Source: Erythrobacter sp.
Lineage (GTDB): Bacteria > Pseudomonadota > Alphaproteobacteria > Sphingomonadales > Sphingomonadaceae
Length of the DNA: 64,000 nt
Assembly (NCBI GenBank): GCA_024642565.1
Contig: JAHEAV010000002.1
Span: 103,576-167,575 of the forward strand
Reading direction: 5' to 3'
Part shown: positions 8,197 to 15,952 of the stretch, piece by piece
Layout of the letters: every line of letters begins with the position of its first letter
Position numbering within the stretch: position 1 is the first letter of the stretch
The notes under the pieces: model-generated
What the model was told of the DNA's origin: nothing
The model's database searches: none
The model's input: only the letters and a program-made list of their open reading frames with translations
Made by a program: the position numbers and the translations under genes

Positions 8197-9320
8197 TCCA
8201 GCAAATGCCCCGACTTATCGCGCTTGGTAGCCAGATAACGGATATTGTGCGGATTGGCGGGTAATTGATGGCGCGCACGCTCAACCACCGTGACACCGGC
8301 TGCCTCTAACGCCGAAACCTTGCGCGGATTATTGGTCATGAGGCGGATCTCGCTCACACCCAGCAGCTCCAGCATCCGCGCGGCAGTGGCAAAATCGCGC
8401 GCTTCGTCGGGCAGGCCAAGCCGCTGATTGGCTTCGACCGTGTCGAATCCTTGATCCTGCAGCCTGTACGCGCGCAGCTTGTTGACCAGGCCAATTCCGC
8501 GCCCTTCCTGCCGCATGTAAAGCAATACGCCCCAGCCTCCTTTGCTGGCTTCATCGGCCATAGCCGCGAGTGCGGCATCGAGCTGCGGCCCGCAATCGCA
8601 TTTGAGGCTCCCCAGGATATCGCCGGTCAGACATTCCGAATGGAGCCGCACAAGTGGGGTGCGATCGGATACCTGATCGCCGATGATGAGTGCGATATGC
8701 TCTCGCGTGTCATCAAGACTACGGAACGCAACAATTTCAGTGTGTTCACTGGCCCCAATCGGTAAGTGCGCCCGTGTAGCGATCATCAGGTGGGACGTCT
8801 CGGCCCAATCGGCAAGGTCATCGGCAGTGACGGGGACAGCTTCACCGGCCCCGGCAGGGCCGACCATGAAGGCGGGCAGGATTCCGGCCAGACGGGCGAG
8901 TTCCATCGCCGCTTCGGCCTGCACTTGCCAATCAAGGCTTTCGGCCCGGAATGGGCCCTTGAATGGATTTGCCAGATCAAGAGAGGGGTCGGCAATCGGG
9001 CGGGCAATGGCCAGCGTGAAGGGCTCCGGACCGCGAATCAGCACCGGGGCATGGGGTGCTGCGGCCTCGCGCTGATTGATCAGTTTGAGCGTAGCGGCGC
9101 GGGCGCAGGAAATCAGCATTTGCGGAGCTGTTGCGGCCCCGGCAATCCCGGTTTCTACCGGCAGCAGCACCGGACCATCGCCCACCACCAGCGGCCAGCC
9201 GTGCCGCAAAGCGTCAATCGCCTGCGCGACCCGCCGGGAAGAAGTGGACAGCGGCGTTTTCAGAGATCGAACTCCGTCACGAGAGGTACGTGGTCGGATG
9301 GCTTTTCCCAATCGCGGCAT
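8193..9320 (-). CDS. ribA: GTP cyclohydrolase II with degenerate RibB-like N-terminal half
   Basis: A 375-residue protein. The C-terminal half is a full GTP cyclohydrolase II, the first step of riboflavin synthesis: zinc cysteines Cys230, Cys241 and Cys243 in HSECLTGDILGSLKCDCG, then YMRQEGRGIGLVNKL and MTNNPRKV. The N-terminal half (about 29-185) resembles the 3,4-dihydroxy-2-butanone-4-phosphate synthase fold but lacks the acidic DDEDREGEGD-type active-site motif, so it is probably inactive. The ATG at 9320 places the first 61 bases inside the end of xth; no later ATG occurs before residue 68, so either this start or a nearby non-ATG start is used. Confidence 0.9.
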   Translation of the reverse strand: MPRLGKAIRPRTSRDGVRSLKTPLSTSSRRVAQAIDALRHGWPLVVGDGPVLLPVETGIAGAATAPQMLISCARAATLKLINQREAAAPHAPVLIRGPEPFTLAIARPIADPSLDLANPFKGPFRAESLDWQVQAEAAMELARLAGILPAFMVGPAGAGEAVPVTADDLADWAETSHLMIATRAHLPIGASEHTEIVAFRSLDDTREHIALIIGDQVSDRTPLVRLHSECLTGDILGSLKCDCGPQLDAALAAMADEASKGGWGVLLYMRQEGRGIGLVNKLRAYRLQDQGFDTVEANQRLGLPDEARDFATAARMLELLGVSEIRLMTNNPRKVSALEAAGVTVVERARHQLPANPHNIRYLATKRDKSGHLLD

Positions 9321-10054
9321 GCCTCATGCACACTGTGGCCCGTCACCTGCTTTGCCAGTTCAGGAGACGCCCACATATGGTCAAGCCGCCGCCCACGATC
9401 ATTTTCCTTCCAGTCTTTGGAGCGGTAGCTCCACCAACTGTAATAGCGTTGGGGATCGCGAATATGTTCCCGGCCGACATCGATCCAGCCATGGGCATCC
9501 TTGAACCGTTCGAGCGTCTCCACCTCGACCGGCGTATGGCTGACGACCTTCAGCAACTGCTTGTGGTTCCACACATCGCTTTCCAGCGGGGCGATATTGA
9601 AATCGCCAACGATCATGGTCGGGCGGTCAACCGTTTCTGCCCACCGGGTCATTCGTTCGAGAAAATCGAGCTTCTGGCCAAACTTGGGGTTGATGGTACG
9701 GTCCGGTTCGTCGCCGCCAGCCGGTACGTAGACATTTTCCAGCACCATGCCTTTACCCGGGCCAAGCAACTCCACCCCGACATGGCGTGCTTCGCCATTG
9801 TCCTGCCAGTTGTGACGGGAAATTTCGTTCAGTGGAATGCGGCTGACCGTGGCAACACCGTGATAGCCTTTCTGCCCGTGGACAGCGTGATGTGTGTAAC
9901 CCAGCGCATTAAACGCATCATAGGGGAACAGTTCGGCCACTGTCTTGATTTCCTGCAGGCACAGCACATCGGGTGCCTGTTCGACAAGAAACCGTTCGAC
10001 TATCGGCATCCGTAGCCGGACCGAATTAATATTCCAGGTAGCGATAGAGATCAT
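9260..10054 (-). CDS. xth: Exodeoxyribonuclease III (AP endonuclease family)
   Basis: A 264-residue enzyme of normal length that cleaves at abasic sites in base excision repair and removes 3' blocks. The metal-binding LQEIK (Glu35), the central VGDFNIAP segment and the C-terminal SDHVPL motif, with the catalytic histidine, are all present, as is RRLDHMWAS. It is preceded on the same strand by the structured RNA/terminator element at 10101-10222, so it probably has its own promoter close to its start. Its 3' end overlaps the start of ribA by 61 bases. Confidence 0.94.
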   Translation of the reverse strand: MISIATWNINSVRLRMPIVERFLVEQAPDVLCLQEIKTVAELFPYDAFNALGYTHHAVHGQKGYHGVATVSRIPLNEISRHNWQDNGEARHVGVELLGPGKGMVLENVYVPAGGDEPDRTINPKFGQKLDFLERMTRWAETVDRPTMIVGDFNIAPLESDVWNHKQLLKVVSHTPVEVETLERFKDAHGWIDVGREHIRDPQRYYSWWSYRSKDWKENDRGRRLDHMWASPELAKQVTGHSVHEACRDWEKPSDHVPLVTEFDL

Positions 10055-10100
10055 TCGCGGCGTTTAGGGGCCGCGTTCGCCGGTGTCCATGTCATGATAA

Positions 10101-10136
10101 AAAACCCTCGCACCGGGGGCATTGGCGCGAGGGTTT
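10101..10136 (-). terminator. Rho-independent terminator
   Basis: AAACCCTCGC (10102-10111) pairs perfectly with GCGAGGGTTT (10127-10136) around a 15-base loop. On the minus strand the stem runs into TTTTTT followed by ATC, so it ends minus-strand transcription between lolA and xth, either from lolA or from the candidate small RNA. Confidence 0.75.
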
Positions 10137-10222
10137 CCTATTAGCGTTCGTCACGCTTACACAAAGGCAGCCTTGGTGAAGGCAGGGCAACAGGGGGGAA
10201 ACCCGCCCTCGGCCACCTTGTT
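10101..10222 (-). ncRNA. Candidate structured small RNA with intrinsic terminator
   Basis: Read on the minus strand, this 122-base segment folds into consecutive hairpins. The outer helix pairs ACAAGG-GGCC (10211-10221) with GGCU-CCUUUGU (10161-10173), enclosing a GGGC/GCCC hairpin. A perfect AGCGT/ACGCT hairpin (10143-10157) follows, then a 10-bp terminator stem (10102-10136) with a T-run. A GATAAA (10230-10235) sits about 8 bases before the proposed 5' end as a possible -10, but I find no good -35. There is no convincing ORF. It could instead be the lolA 3' UTR or an xth leader. Its length and shape also leave a 6S-like RNA possible, but I cannot confirm that. Confidence 0.4.
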
Positions 10223-10310
10223 AAGAGGTTTTATCCCCTTCCGGCTTGCTGGCTAATGAACAACCGGTCGCATCCTGTCGCTTTTATACACCGGCGCACC
10301 GGCAAAGCGT

Positions 10311-10973
10311 TCAGCGCGGGCGACGGGACGATTTGCGCGGATCGCGATAGGTGAACGCGCTGTCATTTACAGCGATACCATAGGCGTGATTCCGCAACCG
10401 GACGGTGGTGCGATTGTTCTGCGAATCGAGTGCGACCCAATTGGTGAGCTGCCATCCTTCAGGGGCGGCGGCATTGCGCACAAAGATCATGGTCAGCACA
10501 CCGAATTCCGGCCGCTTGGCATCGCGCACTTCCATGCTCAGCACATCTGGGTTGCCGGTAGGTATCAGCTTGCCAAATTTTCCGATGTCGCGGCCCGGAT
10601 CAAGCAGAGCGCCCAGAGGCGAGCTTTTGATGGGCCAACGCTGGACCTGTTTCACTTCATAATCGATCATGGTCAGCGATGATCCGTTGGATACGACCAG
10701 AATCGGCACGGACTTTTCGTATTCGAATCGGATCTTTCCAGGGCGCTTCAGCGTCATCACCCCCTGAACGGTTTGGCCCTGACGGTCTGTCTGGGTGAAA
10801 TTGGCCCGCATAGTGGTAATGGCACGCAAAGCCGATACGGCCCGATCGAGATCACCCTGGGCGGCGATTGCTGGCTTCGCCTGCACCAGCATCGCCGCAG
10901 GGATGGCGGCAATCATCGCGCCGCAAACAGCGGCGTGGAGCGTTTTTTGATATATCGAGGTCAAAATGTTCAT
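10311..10973 (-). CDS. lolA: Outer-membrane lipoprotein carrier protein LolA
   Basis: A 220-residue periplasmic chaperone that carries lipoproteins from the LolCDE complex to the outer membrane. The start at 10973 (MNILTSIYQKTLH) is chosen over the upstream in-frame ATG at 11069 because it gives a normal signal peptide ending near AIAAQG (about residue 38). The mature part has the LolA core: SALRAITTMRANFTQTDRQG, then the KRPGKIRFEYE strand and a late LTNWVALDSQNNRTTVRL strand. The C-terminal tail (RDPRKSSRRPR) is strongly basic. It lies between rpmG and the candidate small RNA on the same strand. Confidence 0.9.
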   Translation of the reverse strand: MNILTSIYQKTLHAAVCGAMIAAIPAAMLVQAKPAIAAQGDLDRAVSALRAITTMRANFTQTDRQGQTVQGVMTLKRPGKIRFEYEKSVPILVVSNGSSLTMIDYEVKQVQRWPIKSSPLGALLDPGRDIGKFGKLIPTGNPDVLSMEVRDAKRPEFGVLTMIFVRNAAAPEGWQLTNWVALDSQNNRTTVRLRNHAYGIAVNDSAFTYRDPRKSSRRPR

Positions 10974-11037
10974 GCTCCGGCTGTTGGCAGCGAAGCGTTG
11001 AACCGTATCTGAATTGATCCGAATCCGGAAATTCAGC

Positions 11038-11205
11038 TTACTTGATCTTCGCTTCCTTGAACTCGACATGCTTGCGCACGACGGGGTCGTATTTACGGAA
11101 CGTCATCTTTTCGGTGATGTTCCGCGGATTTTTCTTGGTCACGTAATAGAAGCCGGTTTCAGCGGTCGAAACCAGCTTGATCTTTACGGTTGCAGGTTTC
11201 GCCAT
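11038..11205 (-). CDS. rpmG: 50S ribosomal protein L33
   Basis: A 55-codon gene reading [18 protein letters not shown], then [11 protein letters not shown] and [18 protein letters not shown], which is a clear L33. This is the cysteine-free form that does not bind zinc, common in proteobacteria. The predicted protein is small and basic and sits in the large ribosomal subunit near the E site. It starts 140 bases downstream of the arfB stop on the same strand, and that gap can hold its own promoter. Confidence 0.95.
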   Translation of the reverse strand: MAKPATVKIKLVSTAETGFYYVTKKNPRNITEKMTFRKYDPVVRKHVEFKEAKIK

Positions 11206-11345
11206 GGCGGGTTCCTAAAAGTGCAGTGGGACCGTTCCGGTCCGAAAATACAACAGGCGACGCGCGAGCGCCGCCCTACAGGCTCGGGCCATTGGCCGAG
11301 AGGCTGCCGAAAGTCAAGCGCGAAGGGCGATGCCCCGGCGCAGGC

Positions 11346-11750
11346 TTACCAGTCGACCTTGCCACGATTGGCCTTGATCGTTCCGCGGCTTTTCTTGGCC
11401 TTGATCCGGGCTTCCTTGCCCACCCGGTTGACCCGGCTCTTCTTGCGCAGGCGCGGGGCGATTTGCGCGTCCTCCAGCATGGCGGTGAGACGCTGGCGGG
11501 CATCGTCGCGATTGGCTTCCTGGGTCCGGAAATTCCGGGCCGTCAGCACGATTTCACCCTTTGAGGTCATCCGGCTGCCGGCGATGGTTTTGAGCCGGTT
11601 AAAGACCGAGGGTTCCAATCTCAAGGCAAAGACGTCGAGTCGAATCTGTACCGCCGTCGCCACTTTGTTCACATTCTGACCACCCGGTCCGGAGGAAGTG
11701 ATAAAGTTCTCCTGGATCAAGCCCATCGCCCGTTCGACCACATCAGACAT
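11346..11750 (-). CDS. arfB: Ribosome rescue peptidyl-tRNA hydrolase ArfB (YaeJ)
   Basis: A 134-residue release-factor-like protein. GGQ (23-25, in SSGPGGQNVNKV) is the ester-cleaving motif. The long basic C-terminal tail (LRKKSRVNRVGKEARIKAKK region) inserts into the empty mRNA channel of stalled ribosomes in known homologues. An in-frame ATG at 11792 would add 14 residues, but the ATG at 11750 (MSDVVERAMG) matches the family start and overlaps the end of the RluA-family gene by 8 bases, suggesting coupling. Confidence 0.9.
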   Translation of the reverse strand: MSDVVERAMGLIQENFITSSGPGGQNVNKVATAVQIRLDVFALRLEPSVFNRLKTIAGSRMTSKGEIVLTARNFRTQEANRDDARQRLTAMLEDAQIAPRLRKKSRVNRVGKEARIKAKKSRGTIKANRGKVDW

Positions 11751-12426
11751 CTCCGGAACCGAGGGGGTCAGAGCCAAGGTCGCCGAAGCCAAGATTGCGG
11801 AAAGCCGCAGGAACAGGCGCGGCTGCGGAAATATCGGCCTTGCCTTCGCGCGGGACGATCAGACTGACGGCATGAAGCATGGTCCGTGGCGCGCTCTTTC
11901 CATCGCCATAGACCGGATCGCCGAGCAGCGGCACGCCCAATCCAGCAGCGGCATGGACGCGAATCTGGTGCGTTCGTCCGGTTTCAGGGCGAAATTCGAC
12001 AAGGGTATTCCCGCCAATGCTGGCGATACGCCGCCAATGGGTGAGCGACGGCTTGCCTTTTCGGGCGGGAATCATCTGCCAACCCTTTTCGGCACTGCTA
12101 ATCTTGGACAGGGCCAGTTCGATTGTCCCGGCATCGGAGGGCAGATCACCGCCGATTATTCCGAGATATACTTTTGTCACCAGCCTATCCTCAAACGCGC
12201 GGGCAAAGCGTTTGTGGGCCTTGGGATTGCGGGCGAGCAACAGGCAGCCGGACGTATCGGTGTCGATTCGGTGGACTGCGACGGGTGGCCGCTGGAACCC
12301 CAGCTTGAGTTCATCGAGATGGTCGTCCAGCGCGGCGCCGCCTTTGCGGGGGCGGTCGATCGACAGGCCGCTAGGCTTGTCGATAATCAGCGCTTCGGCA
12401 TCTTCGAACAGGATCGAGAGCGTCAC
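11743..12426 (-). CDS. RluA-family RNA pseudouridine synthase
   Basis: The frame is open to 12624, but the upstream part is out of character. The GTG at 12426 (VTLSILFEDAEALIIDKPSG) overlaps the pabBC stop by GTGA and gives a normal 227-residue short RluA-type enzyme without an S4 domain. The catalytic Asp55 lies in HRIDTDTSGCLLLARN, the classic HRLDxxTSG box, and GRTHQIRVHAA follows. It isomerises uridine in rRNA or tRNA; the RNA target cannot be told from sequence. It is part of the minus-strand run pabBC, rluA-like, arfB. Confidence 0.9.
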   Translation of the reverse strand: MTLSILFEDAEALIIDKPSGLSIDRPRKGGAALDDHLDELKLGFQRPPVAVHRIDTDTSGCLLLARNPKAHKRFARAFEDRLVTKVYLGIIGGDLPSDAGTIELALSKISSAEKGWQMIPARKGKPSLTHWRRIASIGGNTLVEFRPETGRTHQIRVHAAAGLGVPLLGDPVYGDGKSAPRTMLHAVSLIVPREGKADISAAAPVPAAFRNLGFGDLGSDPLGSGDV

Positions 12427-14231
12427 AGCAGCACCGCCGGCAACAAACCGCGCACAGAATTGCCGAGCAGGAAGCCGGCATCGAGATCGTCCAGCATCAG
12501 TTCGGCTTCGCGCGCCTTGCCGGCTTCGAGTAGCGAACGGCGCAATACGCCGGGCAGCAGACCAAGGCTGGCAGGAGGGGTCAGCAAGATACCGCCGCGT
12601 TCGACAAAGATGTTGCTTCGGCAACCTTCGGTAATCCGCCCGTCGTCACGCACGAATAGTGCCTCCTGCGCGCTACAATCGCCAGCCACTTCCAAAGCCG
12701 ATTCGTAGAAGCCCCGATCACTGGTCTTGTGCGCCAACCGCCAGTCACCGGGATCGACTGGCAGGGGCAATGCGATTGCGCCGAGCGATCCCTGTTGTGG
12801 TTCGCCCAATGCCTGTGCCTCCAACGCAATGGCCCCGCTGCGCGCGAGCAGCAGGCGGATTTTGGATGCCGCTTCCAGTTCAAAGCACAGGGCCTGAATC
12901 TGGTTGCGCGTTTGATGGCGGTCGAAGGAAAAACCCAGTTCTGCGGCACTTGCTTTCATCCGTTCAAGATGAAGTTCGAGCAAGGCAATGCCGGTCTCAG
13001 GATCGAAGCGCATGCTCTCGATCAGATCGAACCCGGCCGCACTGCGCCGGGCGAATCCGCCTTTCAGGATCGATTCGCGCCATTCGGCATGGATTTCGCT
13101 GTCGGCCACGATTGCCGACCCCACGCCCAGCACGGCAGTACCCTGACCATTCTCGATCGGGGTCAGGCGCAGGGTTCGGATGGCGACGTTGAAGGCCGCA
13201 TCGCCCCCGTGACTTATACCGGGCGCATCAATTCGCCCGATTGCGCCGCAATACGGTCCGCGTGCGTCCCGTTCCACCTGCTGGATCAGCTCCATGGCCC
13301 TGATCTTGGGCGCGCCGGTGATCGATCCGCAGGGGAATATCGCCCGGATCAGATCCTGTGCCCCTTTGCCCGGCTGCAACCGCGCACGAATGGTCGATAC
13401 CATCTGATGGACCGTTGGATAGCTTTCGACCGTGAACGGTGCATCGACCACCACTGTGCCAGCTTCTGCGACGCGCGAGAGATCGTTGCGCATCAGGTCA
13501 ACTATCATCAGATTTTCGGCTTTGTCCTTCGCCGATGACGCCAGTTCTGCGGCCAACGCAAGGTCGGCGGCCGGGTCGGCAGCGCGCGGCCTTGTACCTT
13601 TCATGGGCTTTACCTTGGCGGCATCACCTTTGAGGCTGAAGAACAGTTCCGGCGACAGGCTGAGCAACCAGTGTGATCCATCGAAAACCATCCCGCCATA
13701 ACCGGCTTTTGCTGCGGAGCGCAGCGCTGTGTAAAGCGCGACGGGATCGCCGCGATAGCTGCCCGCCAGCGGGAAGGTCAGATTGGCCTGATAAATGTCG
13801 CCGGCCTGGATGGCTTCCTGCAAGGCCGCAAAGGCCTGGGCATAGCCGCCCGGTGACACTTGGGGATCGAGCGGGCCAAGGCAGGCACTGCCTTCCGATT
13901 GCTGGGCCAACCAGTCCGATACCGCGTCGCACTCAATTTCCTGCGCGTCTTCGAACAGGCCCAGCCACACCAGCGGTCCGCCTGCCCCACTGCGGCTTTC
14001 GGCCAACGCCTGCAATCTGGGTTCCAGTGCCAGGCCCGCTTCATAGGCGATATATCCGGCCAGCGTGCCGCCTTGCCTTTGCCGGGCCTGGTCCGCAGCT
14101 TCGAGCGTTTTGGCCACATCAGCCGGGCGATGTGCGACGAATATCTGCCCGGGATTCCGGTAGACATGCGCACTGGCACCACCGCTTTCGCGGGCATCAT
14201 CAAGCAGGACAAAAGGACGGCGATCGGCCAT
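12423..14231 (-). CDS. pabB: Fused aminodeoxychorismate synthase component I / aminodeoxychorismate lyase (PabB-PabC)
   Basis: A 602-residue fusion making p-aminobenzoate for folate. The first about 390 residues are the chorismate-binding PabB part: QAGDIYQANLTF, KPMKGTRPR, AENLMIVDLMRNDLSRV, GSITGAPKIRAMELI and the closing AEWRESILKGGF. The last about 210 residues are a PLP-dependent lyase of the PabC/branched-chain aminotransferase fold, with the likely PLP lysine in AHKTSDRGFYES and the TEGCRSNIFV strand. No glutamine amidotransferase (PabA) gene is in the window, so it must be elsewhere. The 3' end is coupled to the RluA-family gene. Confidence 0.93.
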   Translation of the reverse strand: MADRRPFVLLDDARESGGASAHVYRNPGQIFVAHRPADVAKTLEAADQARQRQGGTLAGYIAYEAGLALEPRLQALAESRSGAGGPLVWLGLFEDAQEIECDAVSDWLAQQSEGSACLGPLDPQVSPGGYAQAFAALQEAIQAGDIYQANLTFPLAGSYRGDPVALYTALRSAAKAGYGGMVFDGSHWLLSLSPELFFSLKGDAAKVKPMKGTRPRAADPAADLALAAELASSAKDKAENLMIVDLMRNDLSRVAEAGTVVVDAPFTVESYPTVHQMVSTIRARLQPGKGAQDLIRAIFPCGSITGAPKIRAMELIQQVERDARGPYCGAIGRIDAPGISHGGDAAFNVAIRTLRLTPIENGQGTAVLGVGSAIVADSEIHAEWRESILKGGFARRSAAGFDLIESMRFDPETGIALLELHLERMKASAAELGFSFDRHQTRNQIQALCFELEAASKIRLLLARSGAIALEAQALGEPQQGSLGAIALPLPVDPGDWRLAHKTSDRGFYESALEVAGDCSAQEALFVRDDGRITEGCRSNIFVERGGILLTPPASLGLLPGVLRRSLLEAGKAREAELMLDDLDAGFLLGNSVRGLLPAVLL

Positions 14232-14331
14232 TTTGTTGCCTTAGCCGCTTGGCTGGCTAAGTCGAGAAGCTTGACCGGTTGCAATGCACTGCGCCACTAG
14301 TAACCCGGATGGAAACGGGAGCATAAAACAC

Positions 14332-15918
14332 GTGAGCGACATCTTCCTCGGTCTGGCAGCCAATGGCGAAAAGCAATTCCTCAACCTTGCCCGGGCCAAT
14401 CGGCATGGGCTGGTTGCCGGGGCCACCGGCACCGGCAAGACCGTAACGCTGCAAGGTCTTGCCGAGAGTTTTTCTGCCGAGGGCGTTCCGGTATTCCTTG
14501 CCGATGTGAAGGGCGACCTGTCCGGCATCTGCATGGCCGGTTCGCCAAGTTTCAAACATGCCGACAAGTTGCAGGAACGCGCACAGGAACTGGGCATGAG
14601 CGACTATGCCTATTCCGATAATCCCGCAGTTTTCTGGGATCTTTATGGCAAGCAGGGCCATCCGATCCGCACCACCATTTCCGAAATGGGGCCGCTGCTG
14701 CTGGCCAGATTGCTTGACCTTAACGAAACCCAGGAAGGCGTTCTCAACATCGTTTTCCGATTCGCAGACGAGCAGGGCCTGTTGCTGCTCAACCTCGATG
14801 ATCTGCAATCCATGCTGGCCTACACTGCCGAACATGCCAGCGAACTCAGCGCGAAATACGGCAATGTCACAAAGGCCAGCGTCGGCACGATCCAGCGGCA
14901 ATTGCTCAGTCTGGACAGTCAGGGTGCGGCGCAATTCTTTGGCGAACCGGCACTGGAAATCGTCGATTTCATCAAATGCGATGATCAGGGGCGCGGTTAT
15001 ATCAACATCCTGGCTGCCGACCAATTGATGCAAAGCCCCAAGCTTTATTCGACCTTCCTGTTGTGGCTGATGGCTGAATTGTTCGAAGTGCTGCCGGAAA
15101 TTGGGGATCCCGAAAAGCCCAAGCTGGTGTTCTTCTTTGATGAAGCCCACCTGTTGTTTGACGATGCGCCAAAGGCGTTGCTGGACAAGATCGAACAGGT
15201 TGTGCGCTTGATCCGGTCCAAGGGCGTTGGCGTCTATTTTGTGACGCAGAACCCGATCGACATTCCGGAAACGGTCGCGGGCCAGCTTGGCAATCGCGTA
15301 CAGCATGCGCTGCGCGCCTTTACACCCAGAGATCAGAAGGCGATTCGTGCCGCCGCCGATACGTTCCGAATAAACCCGGATCTCGACGTTGCCGCTGTGA
15401 TCACCGAACTCAAGACCGGTGAAGCACTGGTTTCCACCTTGCTGGAAGATGGCGCCCCGTCGGTCGTCCAGCGCACGCTGATCAAGCCACCGCGCTCGCG
15501 CCTTGGTCCGGTGACCGAAAAGGAGCGGGCAATCATCAAGTCGATCAGCCCGGTCGACGGTAAATACGACACCGAAGTTGATCGCGAATCGGCCGAAGAA
15601 GTGCTGGCGCAGAAAGCCGCCGATGCCGCAGCGACGGCCGAACAGGTGGCGACAAGCGGCGCCGAAGAAGTCGGCAAGCAGGAACGCAAGAGTCCCAGTA
15701 TTTGGGAAAGCATGTTCGGCAAGGCCAGCAAGCGGGCAGCAGGGGCGGTGGCAGGTTCAGCGGCTTCGATTGCCGCAGCGGCCGTGCTGGGCAAGAAATC
15801 GCGGGCAAACCCGATGAAGACCGGGGTGACATCGGCAGCCGGATCAATTGCCACAGATCTGGCCGGACCGCTGGCCGGGCGGTTCGTACGAAATCTGATC
15901 GGCGGATTGATGCGCTAG
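14332..15918 (+). CDS. HerA/FtsK-like ATPase (DUF853, YjgR family)
   Basis: The frame is open from 14284, but the GTG at 14332 ([16 protein letters not shown]) has GGGAG about 10 bases upstream and matches the family start, giving 528 residues. Walker A is GATGTGKT (30-37), Walker B is in [12 protein letters not shown], and [15 protein letters not shown] acts as a sensor region. Homologues such as E. coli YjgR are soluble hexameric P-loop ATPases of unsettled role. The last about 100 residues are Ala-rich and basic, including a run [21 protein letters not shown] that may contact membrane. It is convergent with the M1 peptidase gene. Confidence 0.85.
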   Translation: MSDIFLGLAANGEKQFLNLARANRHGLVAGATGTGKTVTLQGLAESFSAEGVPVFLADVKGDLSGICMAGSPSFKHADKLQERAQELGMSDYAYSDNPAVFWDLYGKQGHPIRTTISEMGPLLLARLLDLNETQEGVLNIVFRFADEQGLLLLNLDDLQSMLAYTAEHASELSAKYGNVTKASVGTIQRQLLSLDSQGAAQFFGEPALEIVDFIKCDDQGRGYINILAADQLMQSPKLYSTFLLWLMAELFEVLPEIGDPEKPKLVFFFDEAHLLFDDAPKALLDKIEQVVRLIRSKGVGVYFVTQNPIDIPETVAGQLGNRVQHALRAFTPRDQKAIRAAADTFRINPDLDVAAVITELKTGEALVSTLLEDGAPSVVQRTLIKPPRSRLGPVTEKERAIIKSISPVDGKYDTEVDRESAEEVLAQKAADAAATAEQVATSGAEEVGKQERKSPSIWESMFGKASKRAAGAVAGSAASIAAAAVLGKKSRANPMKTGVTSAAGSIATDLAGPLAGRFVRNLIGGLMR

Positions 15919-15927
15919 ATCGACGTT

Positions 15928-15951
15928 CCGGGCCGATAAACCTTTGCCCGG
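15928..15951. terminator. Possible shared hairpin between convergent genes
   Basis: CCGGGC (15928-15933) pairs with GCCCGG (15946-15951) around a 12-base loop, in the 34-bp gap between the HerA-like gene and the M1 peptidase gene, whose 3' ends face each other. There is no good T-run on either side, so it is weak as a terminator. Confidence 0.3.
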
Positions 15952-15952
15952 C

